The notes under the pieces: generated by a model | Databases searched by the model: none | What the model was told of the DNA's origin: nothing | Seen by the model: the letters and a program-made list of their open reading frames with translations, nothing else | Made by a program: the position numbers and the translations under genes | Shown here: piece after piece, positions 15,589 through 23,296 of the stretch | Layout: each line of letters opens with the position of its first letter | How positions within the stretch are numbered: position 1 is the stretch's first letter | Assembly (NCBI RefSeq): GCF_001556865.1 | Contig: NZ_LSJY01000177.1 | Coordinates: 1 to 23,296, forward strand | Direction of reading: 5' to 3' | Length of the DNA: 23,296 bases | From: Sphingobium sp. CCH11-B1 | GTDB taxonomy: Bacteria > Pseudomonadota > Alphaproteobacteria > Sphingomonadales > Sphingomonadaceae

Positions 15589-17466
15589 TTGCTCACTTTC
15601 GCGCTCGCGGCCACGTCGGCAATCGTTATCGCCTCGCCGGACAAGTCGGTTGAAATGCGGATAGCGGCGGATGGCTTGACCTATTCGGTAACGCGCGGCG
15701 GCGAGACCATAGCCAAACAGGCGCCACTCGGGATCGTCCTGGCCGATGCCCCATCCTTCAAACCGCTGAAAACCATAAATGTTGAGCGGCGCTCGGTGAA
15801 CAGGATCTTGCCGCTGATCGCGACAAAAGCGAGCCAAGCAGTCGATCGCTACAACGGCGCAACCATCCGCTTTCACGAGACCGGTCCGGCCGGGCGCATC
15901 CTCTCAATCGAGGCGCGCGCCTACAATGACGGGGTCGCGTTTCGTTATATAATCCCTGCGCCCGGACCAGTCGCAATTGCCGGCGAACGAACGGGCTACC
16001 GCCTGCCCTCCGGCGCTCACTGCCTGTTCACCGAAACCAGCGGCTCGCATGAGCGCGACTGGCAAGACCTGCCGGTTGCAACGCTCGATCCGGAGAAGCG
16101 CTATGATCATCTCGCGACCTGTGCCACATCTTCGGGCCGCAATCATTTCGCCATACTGCAGTCTGGGATCGAGGGCTATACCGGCTCGGTCCTGCGTCGC
16201 TCCGGCGACACCCTGCAAGTGGAACTCACCCCACGCAGAGACCGCCCGACGGTTGCCGTGCAGTCAAATAATGGCATGGAAACGGCATGGCGGGTGATAA
16301 TGCTGGGCGATCGCGCCGGCGACCTCATCTCCTCCCAGCTCGTCGGCAATCTCGCCCGCCAACCGAGCGGTGACTTTTCTTGGGTGAAGCCCGGCAAGGC
16401 TGCGTGGGACTGGTGGTCAGGCCCCACGCAGAGCGCAAAGCCCACCATGGAACGCTTTCGCAAGTTCATCGACTTTGCAGCCGCTTCCGGCCTGCCCTAT
16501 TTCCTGATCGACGCTGGCTGGGCGCTGAATTCGGGTGGATGTTGCGCTGCCAACAAGGACACGGACATTCTTCGCGCCGAGCCCGGCATCGATATCCCCG
16601 CGCTCGTCAAATATGCCGGCAGCAAGGGGGTCGACCTCTTGCTGTGGGTCCACTGGGAACATCTCGCGCCGCGCATGGAAGAGGTTCTCGATCAGTACAG
16701 GAATTGGGGCATCAAGGGAATCAAGGTCGACTTCATGGACCGTCAGGACCAGCAGATTGTCGATTTCTATACCCGCGCCGCACGCGAAACCGCCAAGCGC
16801 AAGCTCCTGCTCGACATGCACGCCGCTTTCCTGCCTGCGGGCATGCAGCGAACATATCCCAACTATATCACACAGGAAGGCGTGATGGGTGCGGAGTATG
16901 ACAAGATCGCCTGGGGTGCCGTCACGCCGGCACACAATGTCAAGCTGGCCTACACCCGGATGCTGGCCGGCCCGATGGACTATACGCCCGGCGGCTTCCG
17001 CAATGGCGGGAAAGCCGCCGGCCCCAGCGACGGCTCGATGCCGGTCAGCCAGAACAGTCGCGGCCAGGCATTGGCCATGTACGTGGTCTATGACAGCCCG
17101 CTGCAGATGGTGTCAGACGCGCCGGAAGCCTATGCCAACGCCAGCGGGTTCGATTTCATAAAGATTGTCCCGACAGCGTGGGACGAAACCCGCTTCATAG
17201 GCGGCACGCCTGACAGCCACATCATTCTTGCTCGCCGCAAGGGACGCGACTGGTTCATCGGGGCGATGAATGCCGGCGAGGCGCGCACCGTCACGATCCC
17301 GCTGAGTCTGCTCGGCGCAGGCCGGTTCGAGGCGCAGCTTTGGCAGGACGGCGCCACGCCCAGCGAGGTGAAAAAGACATCCATGGCCGTAACAAGCCGC
17401 GATTCCGTGACCATCAAGATGGCTGAGGGCGGCGGCGGCGCTATCCAAATCCGCCCGGTTGACTGA
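15589..17466 (+). CDS. GH97 retaining glycosidase, probable alpha-galactosidase
   Basis: 625 aa, usual for GH97. An N-terminal beta-sandwich (to ~260) is followed by a TIM barrel (WDWWSGPT, YFLIDAGW, LLLWVHWEHL) and a small C-terminal beta domain. GIKGIKVDFMDR places Asp381 where retaining GH97 alpha-galactosidases (BtGH97b type) have their nucleophile; inverting SusB-type enzymes use Glu residues instead. E436 (GAEY) lies 55 residues later, the same spacing I recall between D415 and E470 of BtGH97b. The start is a TTG with GGGAG 8 nt before it; a stop lies 18 nt upstream in frame, so no ATG start is possible without losing residues. The signal sequence MLTFALAATSAIVIA is short and lacks basic residues. 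It should release alpha-galactose in the periplasm. Confidence 0.87.
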   Translation: MLTFALAATSAIVIASPDKSVEMRIAADGLTYSVTRGGETIAKQAPLGIVLADAPSFKPLKTINVERRSVNRILPLIATKASQAVDRYNGATIRFHETGPAGRILSIEARAYNDGVAFRYIIPAPGPVAIAGERTGYRLPSGAHCLFTETSGSHERDWQDLPVATLDPEKRYDHLATCATSSGRNHFAILQSGIEGYTGSVLRRSGDTLQVELTPRRDRPTVAVQSNNGMETAWRVIMLGDRAGDLISSQLVGNLARQPSGDFSWVKPGKAAWDWWSGPTQSAKPTMERFRKFIDFAAASGLPYFLIDAGWALNSGGCCAANKDTDILRAEPGIDIPALVKYAGSKGVDLLLWVHWEHLAPRMEEVLDQYRNWGIKGIKVDFMDRQDQQIVDFYTRAARETAKRKLLLDMHAAFLPAGMQRTYPNYITQEGVMGAEYDKIAWGAVTPAHNVKLAYTRMLAGPMDYTPGGFRNGGKAAGPSDGSMPVSQNSRGQALAMYVVYDSPLQMVSDAPEAYANASGFDFIKIVPTAWDETRFIGGTPDSHIILARRKGRDWFIGAMNAGEARTVTIPLSLLGAGRFEAQLWQDGATPSEVKKTSMAVTSRDSVTIKMAEGGGGAIQIRPVD

Positions 17467-17478
17467 TCCGGCTGCAAG

Positions 17479-17510
17479 GTCCGGCAGCGTCACCTGCCCG
17501 GACTTTATTT
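17479..17510 (+). terminator. Rho-independent terminator after the GH97 gene
   Basis: GTCCGGCAG pairs with CTGCCCGGAC (one bulged C) around a CGTCAC loop, followed by TTTATTT. It lies 12 nt after the GH97 stop in the 69-nt gap to the convergent GH2 gene. Confidence 0.8.
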
Positions 17511-17535
17511 GCTGACCTAAGTCCCAGAAATCCAC

Positions 17536-19605
17536 CTACGGCTCGAGAGTCCAGACTGCGGTATCACGCAGCTTGCCGGACGATATTTCGATCCGGTTCT
17601 TGCCTGGGGCCAGTTCGACCCGATCCCAACGGGCGACATGATCGACTACCGCAACGCTGGGATAATCCCGACCGTTCACGGTCAGGCCGACCCGCTCCTG
17701 GTTGCTGTATGCGCGAACCGTGACCCGATTGGCCCGGCGGCGGTCATGTCGCCGCTCCGTAAGGTACAGTATGGGCTTTCCCGACCAGCTCGCCTGATAC
17801 CAGAAATAGGCATCCTTGCGGACTGCGCGGTCATAGCTGACCAGGCCCTTGTCGTTGATCCCGGGCCGATCGCCTTCGTTTCTTCCATCAGACGCAAGGT
17901 CGAACGCGACCCAGACGAAGCTCCCCCAAAGATAGGACAGGTCGCGAATTTCGCGCCAGTTCTTCTCATGATACAGCGCCTGATATTGCTCAGGATGCCA
18001 TCTGCTGGTGGTGACCGGCGGCCCGGGATCGCTTTCCTGAGCGAGAATGCCGCCCCCTGCGCCATATTCGCCAACAGCAAAGGGACGATCCGGGAAAGTC
18101 GCGTGAAATGCGCGCGCCCATTGGCCCAGTGATCCTTTCTGGTCAGGATACCAGCCAAAATAGCGATTGAACGCGCCAAGATCGGCAACCAGCGCCTTGG
18201 GCGAATTGTCGGCCTGGCAGCAGTGAGCGTAGGTGGTGGGGCGACCGGGGTCGGCTTCATGCGCAGCCGCCTGAGCGGTCGCGAGCACGCGGATCGCGTC
18301 CGCGCTGGCCTCATAAACTTCGTTGCCGATCCCCCACACCGCAACGGACGGATGATGCGCGTTCTGGGCGATCAGTTCGCGCATCTGTTGTTGGACGTTT
18401 GCTGCGAAGGGCTCACCGGGATCGATGGCGCTGTTCAGCGGTATTTCCGTCCAGACCAACAAACCGCGCCGGTCTGCTTCCTCATAGGCGCGTTGCGGAT
18501 GCTGATAGTGCACCAGACGCACTCCCGTCGCACCCATATCGGCTATAATCGCCATGTCGCGGGTAACGTCGGCATCGCTAACGGCCGTTCCCTTGCCGGG
18601 TCGCTGCGCGTGAAAATAATTGACGCCGAGGATTCGGTAAGGTTGCCCGTTCAGCAGCAAGCCTCGGTCCGGCGTGACGACAATCGACCGGATACCGACC
18701 GGGAGTTCCACACGATCGCGCACGGCGCCGCGCGAATCCAGCGCGGTCGCGACCAAGCGATAGAGATAGGGATCAGCTATCCCGTTCCAAAGATGCGGCC
18801 TGGCAACTTCGAGCCTGATCTCGGCTTCTGCGAGGCCTCCTGCAGCGATGCTGATCTCTCCCGCGCCATCCGCGACTGTGCGGCCGCGCGCATCCCGGAG
18901 TTCGGCCCGGTACCGCGCCGTCTGTCCAGCCTCCGCATTCGATAGCCGCAGGCGCGCGACGATGGTGGCGGCTTCGCGCGTGACCCCGGGTGTGGCAATC
19001 GCAATGGCTGGCCCACCGAAATGCATCATGTCGAAATGAAGTGCGTCGGTTTCGATGACTGCGACCGGCCGATACAAGCCTCCGAAAACAGTAAAGTCGC
19101 CTCCGAGCGGCGCGACGTCGTGACGGCGGCTATTGTCCGTGCGCACCGCGATCCGGTTCAGACCCCGTACGAATGTGTCGGTTACATCGACGCGAAATCG
19201 GGCATAGCCGCCCTCGTGCCGACCGACCCGCACGCCATTTACCCAAATGTCGGCCACAAGGGCCGCGCCATCGAATTCCAGGAAGTATCGCCGTTGCTTG
19301 GACTTTTCGCGTAAGTGGAACGTCGTCCGATACCAGCCGACGCCGCGATAATAGGTGCCACCATCGTCGCCATCCGCGGCATTGTAGGTGTGGGGCACAG
19401 ATATGCGCTGCCAACCCGAATCGTCGAAGTCCGCAATCCCGCCATTCATCACGTCGCCAAGGGTGAAGCGCCAGTTGGTCAGTACGGTTCGCGAGCGTCC
19501 GGAAGTGTGCGCAGCCGCGGCACTGTCCACGATGGGGGCCAACAGGCCCGCCACCAACAGGCAACCTATCATGCCAACCCATCGGATATACTGCCTTGTC
19601 GCCAT
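17536..19605 (-). CDS. GH2 beta-galactosidase, Sec-exported (short form)
   Basis: 689 aa. The N-terminus MATRQYIRWVGMIGCLLVAGLLAP is a Sec signal. The GH2 sugar-binding domain (ISVPHTYNAADG, ADIWVNGVRVGRHEGGY) is followed by the immunoglobulin-like domain and TIM barrel. WGIGNEVYEA gives acid/base E429 and FAVGEYGAGGG gives nucleophile E513; VGIRSIVV and LLLNGQPYRILGVNYFH are standard GH2 barrel-entry motifs. A short beta domain ends the protein. It differs strongly from the other GH2 enzyme in length and domain make-up, so the two probably act on different linkages rather than being duplicates. It is divergent from the GH3 gene with 131 nt between starts, so one regulator could control both. 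Specificity could also be beta-glucuronidase-like; beta-galactosidase is the best guess from context. Confidence 0.87.
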   Translation of the reverse strand: MATRQYIRWVGMIGCLLVAGLLAPIVDSAAAAHTSGRSRTVLTNWRFTLGDVMNGGIADFDDSGWQRISVPHTYNAADGDDGGTYYRGVGWYRTTFHLREKSKQRRYFLEFDGAALVADIWVNGVRVGRHEGGYARFRVDVTDTFVRGLNRIAVRTDNSRRHDVAPLGGDFTVFGGLYRPVAVIETDALHFDMMHFGGPAIAIATPGVTREAATIVARLRLSNAEAGQTARYRAELRDARGRTVADGAGEISIAAGGLAEAEIRLEVARPHLWNGIADPYLYRLVATALDSRGAVRDRVELPVGIRSIVVTPDRGLLLNGQPYRILGVNYFHAQRPGKGTAVSDADVTRDMAIIADMGATGVRLVHYQHPQRAYEEADRRGLLVWTEIPLNSAIDPGEPFAANVQQQMRELIAQNAHHPSVAVWGIGNEVYEASADAIRVLATAQAAAHEADPGRPTTYAHCCQADNSPKALVADLGAFNRYFGWYPDQKGSLGQWARAFHATFPDRPFAVGEYGAGGGILAQESDPGPPVTTSRWHPEQYQALYHEKNWREIRDLSYLWGSFVWVAFDLASDGRNEGDRPGINDKGLVSYDRAVRKDAYFWYQASWSGKPILYLTERRHDRRRANRVTVRAYSNQERVGLTVNGRDYPSVAVVDHVARWDRVELAPGKNRIEISSGKLRDTAVWTLEP

Positions 19606-19640
19606 TCATCCCGCTCCCGCTTCATCCATGTCGGAACGAA

Positions 19641-19654
19641 GTGAAAAACTTCAC
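19641..19654. promoter_or_regulatory. Inverted repeat in the GH2/GH3 divergent promoter region
   Basis: GTGAA-AAAC-TTCAC lies 36 nt before the GH2 start (minus) and ~83 nt before the GH3 start (plus). A second pairing, GAAGT with ACTTC, overlaps it. It could be an operator or a 5'-UTR hairpin of the GH2 transcript. Confidence 0.35.
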
Positions 19655-19671
19655 CTCCGTTGCGACCGACC

Positions 19672-19703
19672 TTGATAGCGCAGTTTGCATTTTGTAAGAC
19701 AAA
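19672..19703 (+). promoter_or_regulatory. Candidate GH3 promoter with overlapping TTTGT-N3-ACAAA operator
   Basis: TTGATA (19672-19677), a 17-nt spacer, then TAAGAC (19695-19700). The perfect inverted repeat TTTGT-AAG-ACAAA (19691-19703) covers the -10 box. The same half-site arrangement occurs at the GH97 promoter. FadR-type GntR proteins bind short palindromes of this kind, so the GntR protein at 14453-15193 is the natural candidate. Confidence 0.45.
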
Positions 19704-19736
19704 TAGACAAGGGAAGGGACGGAGGGATTGTTTGAA

Positions 19737-22190
19737 ATGAGAGTTTGCCACAAGAGGGCCGCGATTTTAGGCCTCTCGCTGCCATTTGCGTTTGCCGCAG
19801 CTAACGTTTTAAATGCCCAAACCCAGATGCGGGGCGTCGCCCATCCCGCCCAGTGGCCGCAGGCGCATAGTGCAGGCCTGATCAGCGAAGACACCGAAGC
19901 GAAAATCACCGCATTGCTGACCCAGCTATCGCTGGAAGAAAAAGTCGGACAGATGATTCAGGCGGATACTGCCTCGATCAAGCCGGAGGATCTTGTCAAA
20001 TACCCCCTGGGGTCCATCCTTGCCGGGGGAAGTTCGCCACCGATCGGAGCGCCCGACCGCTCTGCTGCCGGGCCGTGGATCGCCACTGTCCACGCTTTCA
20101 ACCAAGTCGCGATGCAGAAGCGCCCGGGCCATGTGCCAATCCCGATCATGTTCGGTATTGATGCGGTGCACGGGAACAACAATGTGGTCGGCGCGACGCT
20201 GTTCCCCCATAATATTGCGCTTGGGGCAGCGAACGAACCGGAACTGGTCCGTCGCATCGGCGCCGCATCAGCACAGGAGATCAGTGCCGCCGGGATCGAC
20301 TGGGCCTTTGCTCCAACGCTGGCCGTTGTCCAGAATGACCGTTGGGGTCGCACCTATGAAAGCTATTCAGAAGATCCCTCGCTCGTCGCCGCCTATGCCG
20401 GCCGCATGATCGAGGGGTTGCAAGGCAAGCCCGGAACGGGGTCCATCCAGAACGGCCATGTCTCCGCCAGCGCCAAGCACTTCCTTGGCGACGGCGGAAC
20501 CATCGATGGCATGGACCAAGGCAATACCGAGGTTTCCGAAAAGCAACTGATCGCCATACATGCGGCGGGTTATCCCCCGGCGATCAATGCCGGAACGCAT
20601 ACCATCATGGCGAGCTTCAACAGCTGGCAAGGCGTCAAAATGCACGGCAACAAGTCCTTGCTGACGGATGTTCTCAAGAAACGGATGGGCTTTGACGGGT
20701 TCATCGTTGGAGACTGGAACGGGCATGCCCAGTTGCCCGGCTGCACGGCAACCGATTGCCCGGCTTCGTTCAATGCGGGGCTGGACATGGCGATGGCGCC
20801 GGATAGCTGGAAGGGCCTGTTCGAAAACACGGTGAAGCAGGCGCGCGCAGGTGTGATCCCGATGGCTCGGATTGACGACGCTGTGAGGCGGATCCTGCGG
20901 ATCAAGTTCAAGTCCGGGCTGTTCGATCCTGCTCGGCCGTTCGAGCAGCGCGCCGATCTGATCGGGGCGGCCGATCATCGCGCCCTCGCGCGGGAAGCCG
21001 TCCGCAAATCGCTCGTCCTGCTCAAGAATGACGGCGTGCTGCCGATTAAGGCTTCCGCGAACATTCTGGTCGCGGGCAACGCCGCGGACGATATCGGTCA
21101 GCAGTCGGGCGGCTGGACGCTTTCCTGGCAGGGGGATGGCAACAGCAATGCAGATTTCCCCAACGCGCAGTCGATTTTTTCCGGCGTCGCAGAGGCCATG
21201 AAGGCAGGTGGCGGCAGTGCGACCTTCAGCGCCGATGGCAGCTATGCGGCCAAGCCTGATCTGGCCATCGTCGTATTCGGTGAGAAGCCCTATGCCGAGG
21301 GCAGTGGCGACATCCGATCGCTGGAGTTCGAACCGGGCGACAAACAGGCGCTTGCGCTGCTCAAGAAATTGAAGGGTGCCGGCATCAAGGTGATCTCGGT
21401 ATTTCTCTCCGGCCGCCCGATGTGGGTCAATCCCGAGCTGAACCAATCCGATGCCTTCGTGGCCGCGTGGCTCCCCGGAAGCGAGGGCGGCGGAATCGCC
21501 GATGTGATCGTCGGGGACGCGGCGGGACGCCCGCGCCAGGACTTCTCGGGTCGGCTATCCTTCAGTTGGCCCAAAACGGCCGCGCAGTTCGCACTCAACA
21601 GGAACCAGGCGGGCTATGATCCCCTGTTCCCCTTCGGATACGGACTGAGCTACGCCAAACCGGGCAAAGTTGGATTGCTCGGCGAGGTTCCGGGCATCGA
21701 CGGCACGCCGGTCAACAAGAACCGCTATTATGTCGATGGTCGCGTTCAAAAGCCTTTTGCACTGCAGGTCGATCCGACCGTCACGCGCGTCCCGGTCGAT
21801 TCGGCGGTTCGCCAGGAAGGCGCCATGCAGCTTAGCTGGCGATCCGCGGCCGGCAGGGCAACGATAGACGGGCAAGACATAGATCTTGGTTTCGAAACCA
21901 ACGCCGACATGATGCTGCAAATGACATACCGGGTCGATCGCCCGGCAAGTGATAAGGTCACCCTCGCAATGGGGTGGGGCACGGTCGACGTCACCGACCT
22001 GTTGCGTTCGTCCGAAGGATGGAAAACGGCGCGGATCCCGCTCAAATGCTTCGCACAGCGCGGCGGCGGCGACATGTCGCATGTCCATCCTGCCTGGAGC
22101 CTCGCGACGACTGGCCCCCTGACCATATCCATCGCCAATGTGGAACTGACGACGCAGGCGCCCGGTGGCTTCTGCCCGCCGCTGAATTGA
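19737..22190 (+). CDS. GH3 exo-beta-glucosidase (ExoP-like)
   Basis: 817 aa. A Sec signal (MRVCHKRAAILGLSLPFAFAAANVLNAQT) is followed by the GH3 barrel (LSLEEKVGQMIQAD, GIDAVHGNNNV, SAKHFLGDGGT), where FIVGDWNGH holds nucleophile D326. The second alpha/beta domain has WLPGSEGGG with acid/base E583. A C-terminal beta-sandwich (~650-817) matches the ExoP-type marine exo-1,3/1,4-beta-glucanases. It should remove glucose from the non-reducing end of beta-glucans or oligosaccharides in the periplasm. A TTG at 19728 is also in frame but only 1 nt from GGAGGG (19721-19726); ATG 19737 is better spaced. It is the first gene of an operon with the GH35 gene 25 nt downstream. Confidence 0.92.
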   Translation: MRVCHKRAAILGLSLPFAFAAANVLNAQTQMRGVAHPAQWPQAHSAGLISEDTEAKITALLTQLSLEEKVGQMIQADTASIKPEDLVKYPLGSILAGGSSPPIGAPDRSAAGPWIATVHAFNQVAMQKRPGHVPIPIMFGIDAVHGNNNVVGATLFPHNIALGAANEPELVRRIGAASAQEISAAGIDWAFAPTLAVVQNDRWGRTYESYSEDPSLVAAYAGRMIEGLQGKPGTGSIQNGHVSASAKHFLGDGGTIDGMDQGNTEVSEKQLIAIHAAGYPPAINAGTHTIMASFNSWQGVKMHGNKSLLTDVLKKRMGFDGFIVGDWNGHAQLPGCTATDCPASFNAGLDMAMAPDSWKGLFENTVKQARAGVIPMARIDDAVRRILRIKFKSGLFDPARPFEQRADLIGAADHRALAREAVRKSLVLLKNDGVLPIKASANILVAGNAADDIGQQSGGWTLSWQGDGNSNADFPNAQSIFSGVAEAMKAGGGSATFSADGSYAAKPDLAIVVFGEKPYAEGSGDIRSLEFEPGDKQALALLKKLKGAGIKVISVFLSGRPMWVNPELNQSDAFVAAWLPGSEGGGIADVIVGDAAGRPRQDFSGRLSFSWPKTAAQFALNRNQAGYDPLFPFGYGLSYAKPGKVGLLGEVPGIDGTPVNKNRYYVDGRVQKPFALQVDPTVTRVPVDSAVRQEGAMQLSWRSAAGRATIDGQDIDLGFETNADMMLQMTYRVDRPASDKVTLAMGWGTVDVTDLLRSSEGWKTARIPLKCFAQRGGGDMSHVHPAWSLATTGPLTISIANVELTTQAPGGFCPPLN

Positions 22191-22215
22191 GGCCCGCCGG
22201 TAGGGGAGGAACGCC

Positions 22216-23241
22216 ATGAAAGCCTTGAAGAAATATCCTGTTCTGTTGCTTGCGCTGCTCGCCGCGCCAGGTACGGCCCAGACCGAGCAAAACCCGATCC
22301 CGCGCCTCGAAAGCCGGGGAGGGAACCACGCGTTCATCGTCGATGGCAAACCGTTCCTCATGCTGGGGGCGCAGGTCAACAATTCGGCCAACTACCCCGA
22401 CATGTTGCCAGAGGTCTGGCCCGCCATCCGGAAGATGCACGCCAATACGGTCGAGGTCCCGGTCGGGTGGGAACAGATCGAACCGGTGGAGGGGAAATTC
22501 GACTTTTCCTTTCTCGACGTCCTCCTTCCCCAGGCCAGGGCAAACAACGTCCGGCTTGTCCTGCTGTGGTTCGGAACGTGGAAGAACACTGCCCCTGCCT
22601 ACGCGCCGGCCTGGGTCAAGCTCGACCAGAAGCGCTTCCCCCACATGATCAATGCCAAAGGCGAGGTCCATTATGCCCTGTCGCCGCATTATCGCTCGAC
22701 CCTGGAGGCCGACAAGCATGCCTTCGTGAAACTGATGGAATATCTCAAGAAGAACGACCCGCAGAATACCGTGATCATGGTTCAGCCGGAAAATGAGGTC
22801 GGCTCCTATGGATCGGTCCGCGATTTTTCCCCTGTCGCGCAGAAGCTTTTCGATGGGCAGGTGCCCGCTCCGCTGCTCAAGCAAATGAAGAAGAAGCCCG
22901 GCACATGGCGTCAGGTTTTCGGCGGCGATGCCGACGAATTCTTCCATGCCTGGTCGATCGCCAGTTACATCAACGAGATCGCCGCGGCCGGGAAGGCGGT
23001 GAAAGCACTGCCGATGTACGTGAATGCGGCGCTGGCCGGCGCGTTCGGACGCCAGCCTGCGACGACCTATTCAAGCGGCGGGCCGGTGCATTTCGTCATT
23101 GACGTGTACAAGGCCGCAGCACCGGCTATCGATATCGTCGCGCCCGACATCTACACGCGCGACCACGCGGCCTACATGGCGTATCTCGACTTGTATGATC
23201 CGGGCCTTGTCAAGATCGCATTGAACGGTTCCTTCTGTTGA
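22216..23241 (+). CDS. GH35 beta-galactosidase, 3'-truncated and probably inactive
   Basis: 341 aa; relatives with a DUF5597 C-terminal domain are, as I recall, ~540-570 aa. After a Sec signal (MKALKKYPVLLLALLAAPGTAQ) come the GH35 barrel motifs FLMLGAQVNNSA, NTVEVPVGWEQIEPVEGKFDF and VQPENEVGSYG, with acid/base E194. The barrel runs normally to VAPDIYTRDHAAYMAYLDLYD, where relatives continue with 'RPDNPLFVPE(T/I)G', the nucleophile strand. Here the sequence changes to PGLVKIALNGSFC and stops. Without the nucleophile it cannot work. GGGGAGGA before the ATG and a 25-nt gap place it in an operon with the GH3 gene. The cause, insertion or rearrangement, lies at or beyond the window edge. Confidence 0.82.
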   Translation: MKALKKYPVLLLALLAAPGTAQTEQNPIPRLESRGGNHAFIVDGKPFLMLGAQVNNSANYPDMLPEVWPAIRKMHANTVEVPVGWEQIEPVEGKFDFSFLDVLLPQARANNVRLVLLWFGTWKNTAPAYAPAWVKLDQKRFPHMINAKGEVHYALSPHYRSTLEADKHAFVKLMEYLKKNDPQNTVIMVQPENEVGSYGSVRDFSPVAQKLFDGQVPAPLLKQMKKKPGTWRQVFGGDADEFFHAWSIASYINEIAAAGKAVKALPMYVNAALAGAFGRQPATTYSSGGPVHFVIDVYKAAAPAIDIVAPDIYTRDHAAYMAYLDLYDPGLVKIALNGSFC

Positions 23242-23296
23242 CGCGTTGGGGGCCCCCACACGCAATGCTCAAGGATTGGCTTCATTCGTTCCGAGG
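23242..23296. other. Foreign-looking sequence after the GH35 truncation point
   Basis: This tail does not continue GH35 in any frame. It contains the palindrome GGGGGCCCCC (23248-23257), flanked by GCGTT and ACACGC, which pair imperfectly. It could be the end of an insertion element, but no known terminal repeat was recognised and too little is visible. Confidence 0.3.

Noticed and set aside
20367..21446. Minus-strand open frame of 359 codons within the GH3 gene
   Set aside because: GH3 motifs are continuous in the plus frame; the opposite frame has no recognisable sequence.
1..23296. CRISPR array, tRNA, rRNA or a complete insertion sequence
   Set aside because: No regularly spaced repeats, cloverleaf sequence, rRNA signature or transposase gene was seen by reading; short elements could have been missed.

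Overview
The window is GC-rich, densely coded DNA that fits an alphaproteobacterium of the sphingomonad type (Sphingomonadaceae: Sphingomonas, Sphingobium or Novosphingobium). Three things suggest this: a DUF4175-type envelope gene, an imuA-imuB-dnaE2 mutagenesis cassette behind a GTTC-N7-GTTC LexA box (the alphaproteobacterial form), and many periplasmic glycoside hydrolases. The taxon is my inference; no rRNA or tRNA gene is visible.

Layout. Positions 2-3132 hold the 3' part of a DUF4175-like envelope gene and a translationally coupled membrane protein with a predicted glutamine-amidotransferase-like domain. Positions 3117-4366 hold a DEDDh exoribonuclease (minus) and a spermidine-synthase-like SAM protein (plus). 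Positions 4377-9823 hold the SOS mutagenesis operon imuA-imuB-dnaE2 (minus), with tightly overlapping genes and a LexA site just before imuA. From 9971 to the window end lies a carbohydrate-degradation locus: a NodB-type polysaccharide deacetylase (minus), an esterase pseudogene, a GH2 beta-galactosidase, a FadR-type GntR regulator (minus), a GH97 probable alpha-galactosidase, a second GH2 beta-galactosidase (minus), a GH3 beta-glucosidase and a 3'-truncated GH35 beta-galactosidase. All the hydrolases carry export signals, although the one on GH97 is short. Together they look suited to trimming galactosyl and glucosyl ends from an oligosaccharide in the periplasm, probably under the GntR regulator. 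No transporter or TonB receptor lies in the window.

Most notable: the sugar locus seems to be decaying in part. The esterase keeps its Tat signal peptide and its C-terminus but has lost the nucleophile region, and it is frameshifted. Its remnant reads in frame into the following GH2 gene, making a misleading 1113-codon reading frame. The deacetylase has Gly where the catalytic Asp of the TYDD motif is expected. The GH35 enzyme stops before its nucleophile, at a junction next to the window edge. The GH2, GH97 and GH3 enzymes keep their catalytic residues. I found no clearly new multi-gene system. The best leads are this decay pattern, a candidate operator shared by the GH97 and GH3 promoters, the long imuA/imuB coding overlap, and the His/Asp-rich tandem repeat in the DUF4175 protein.
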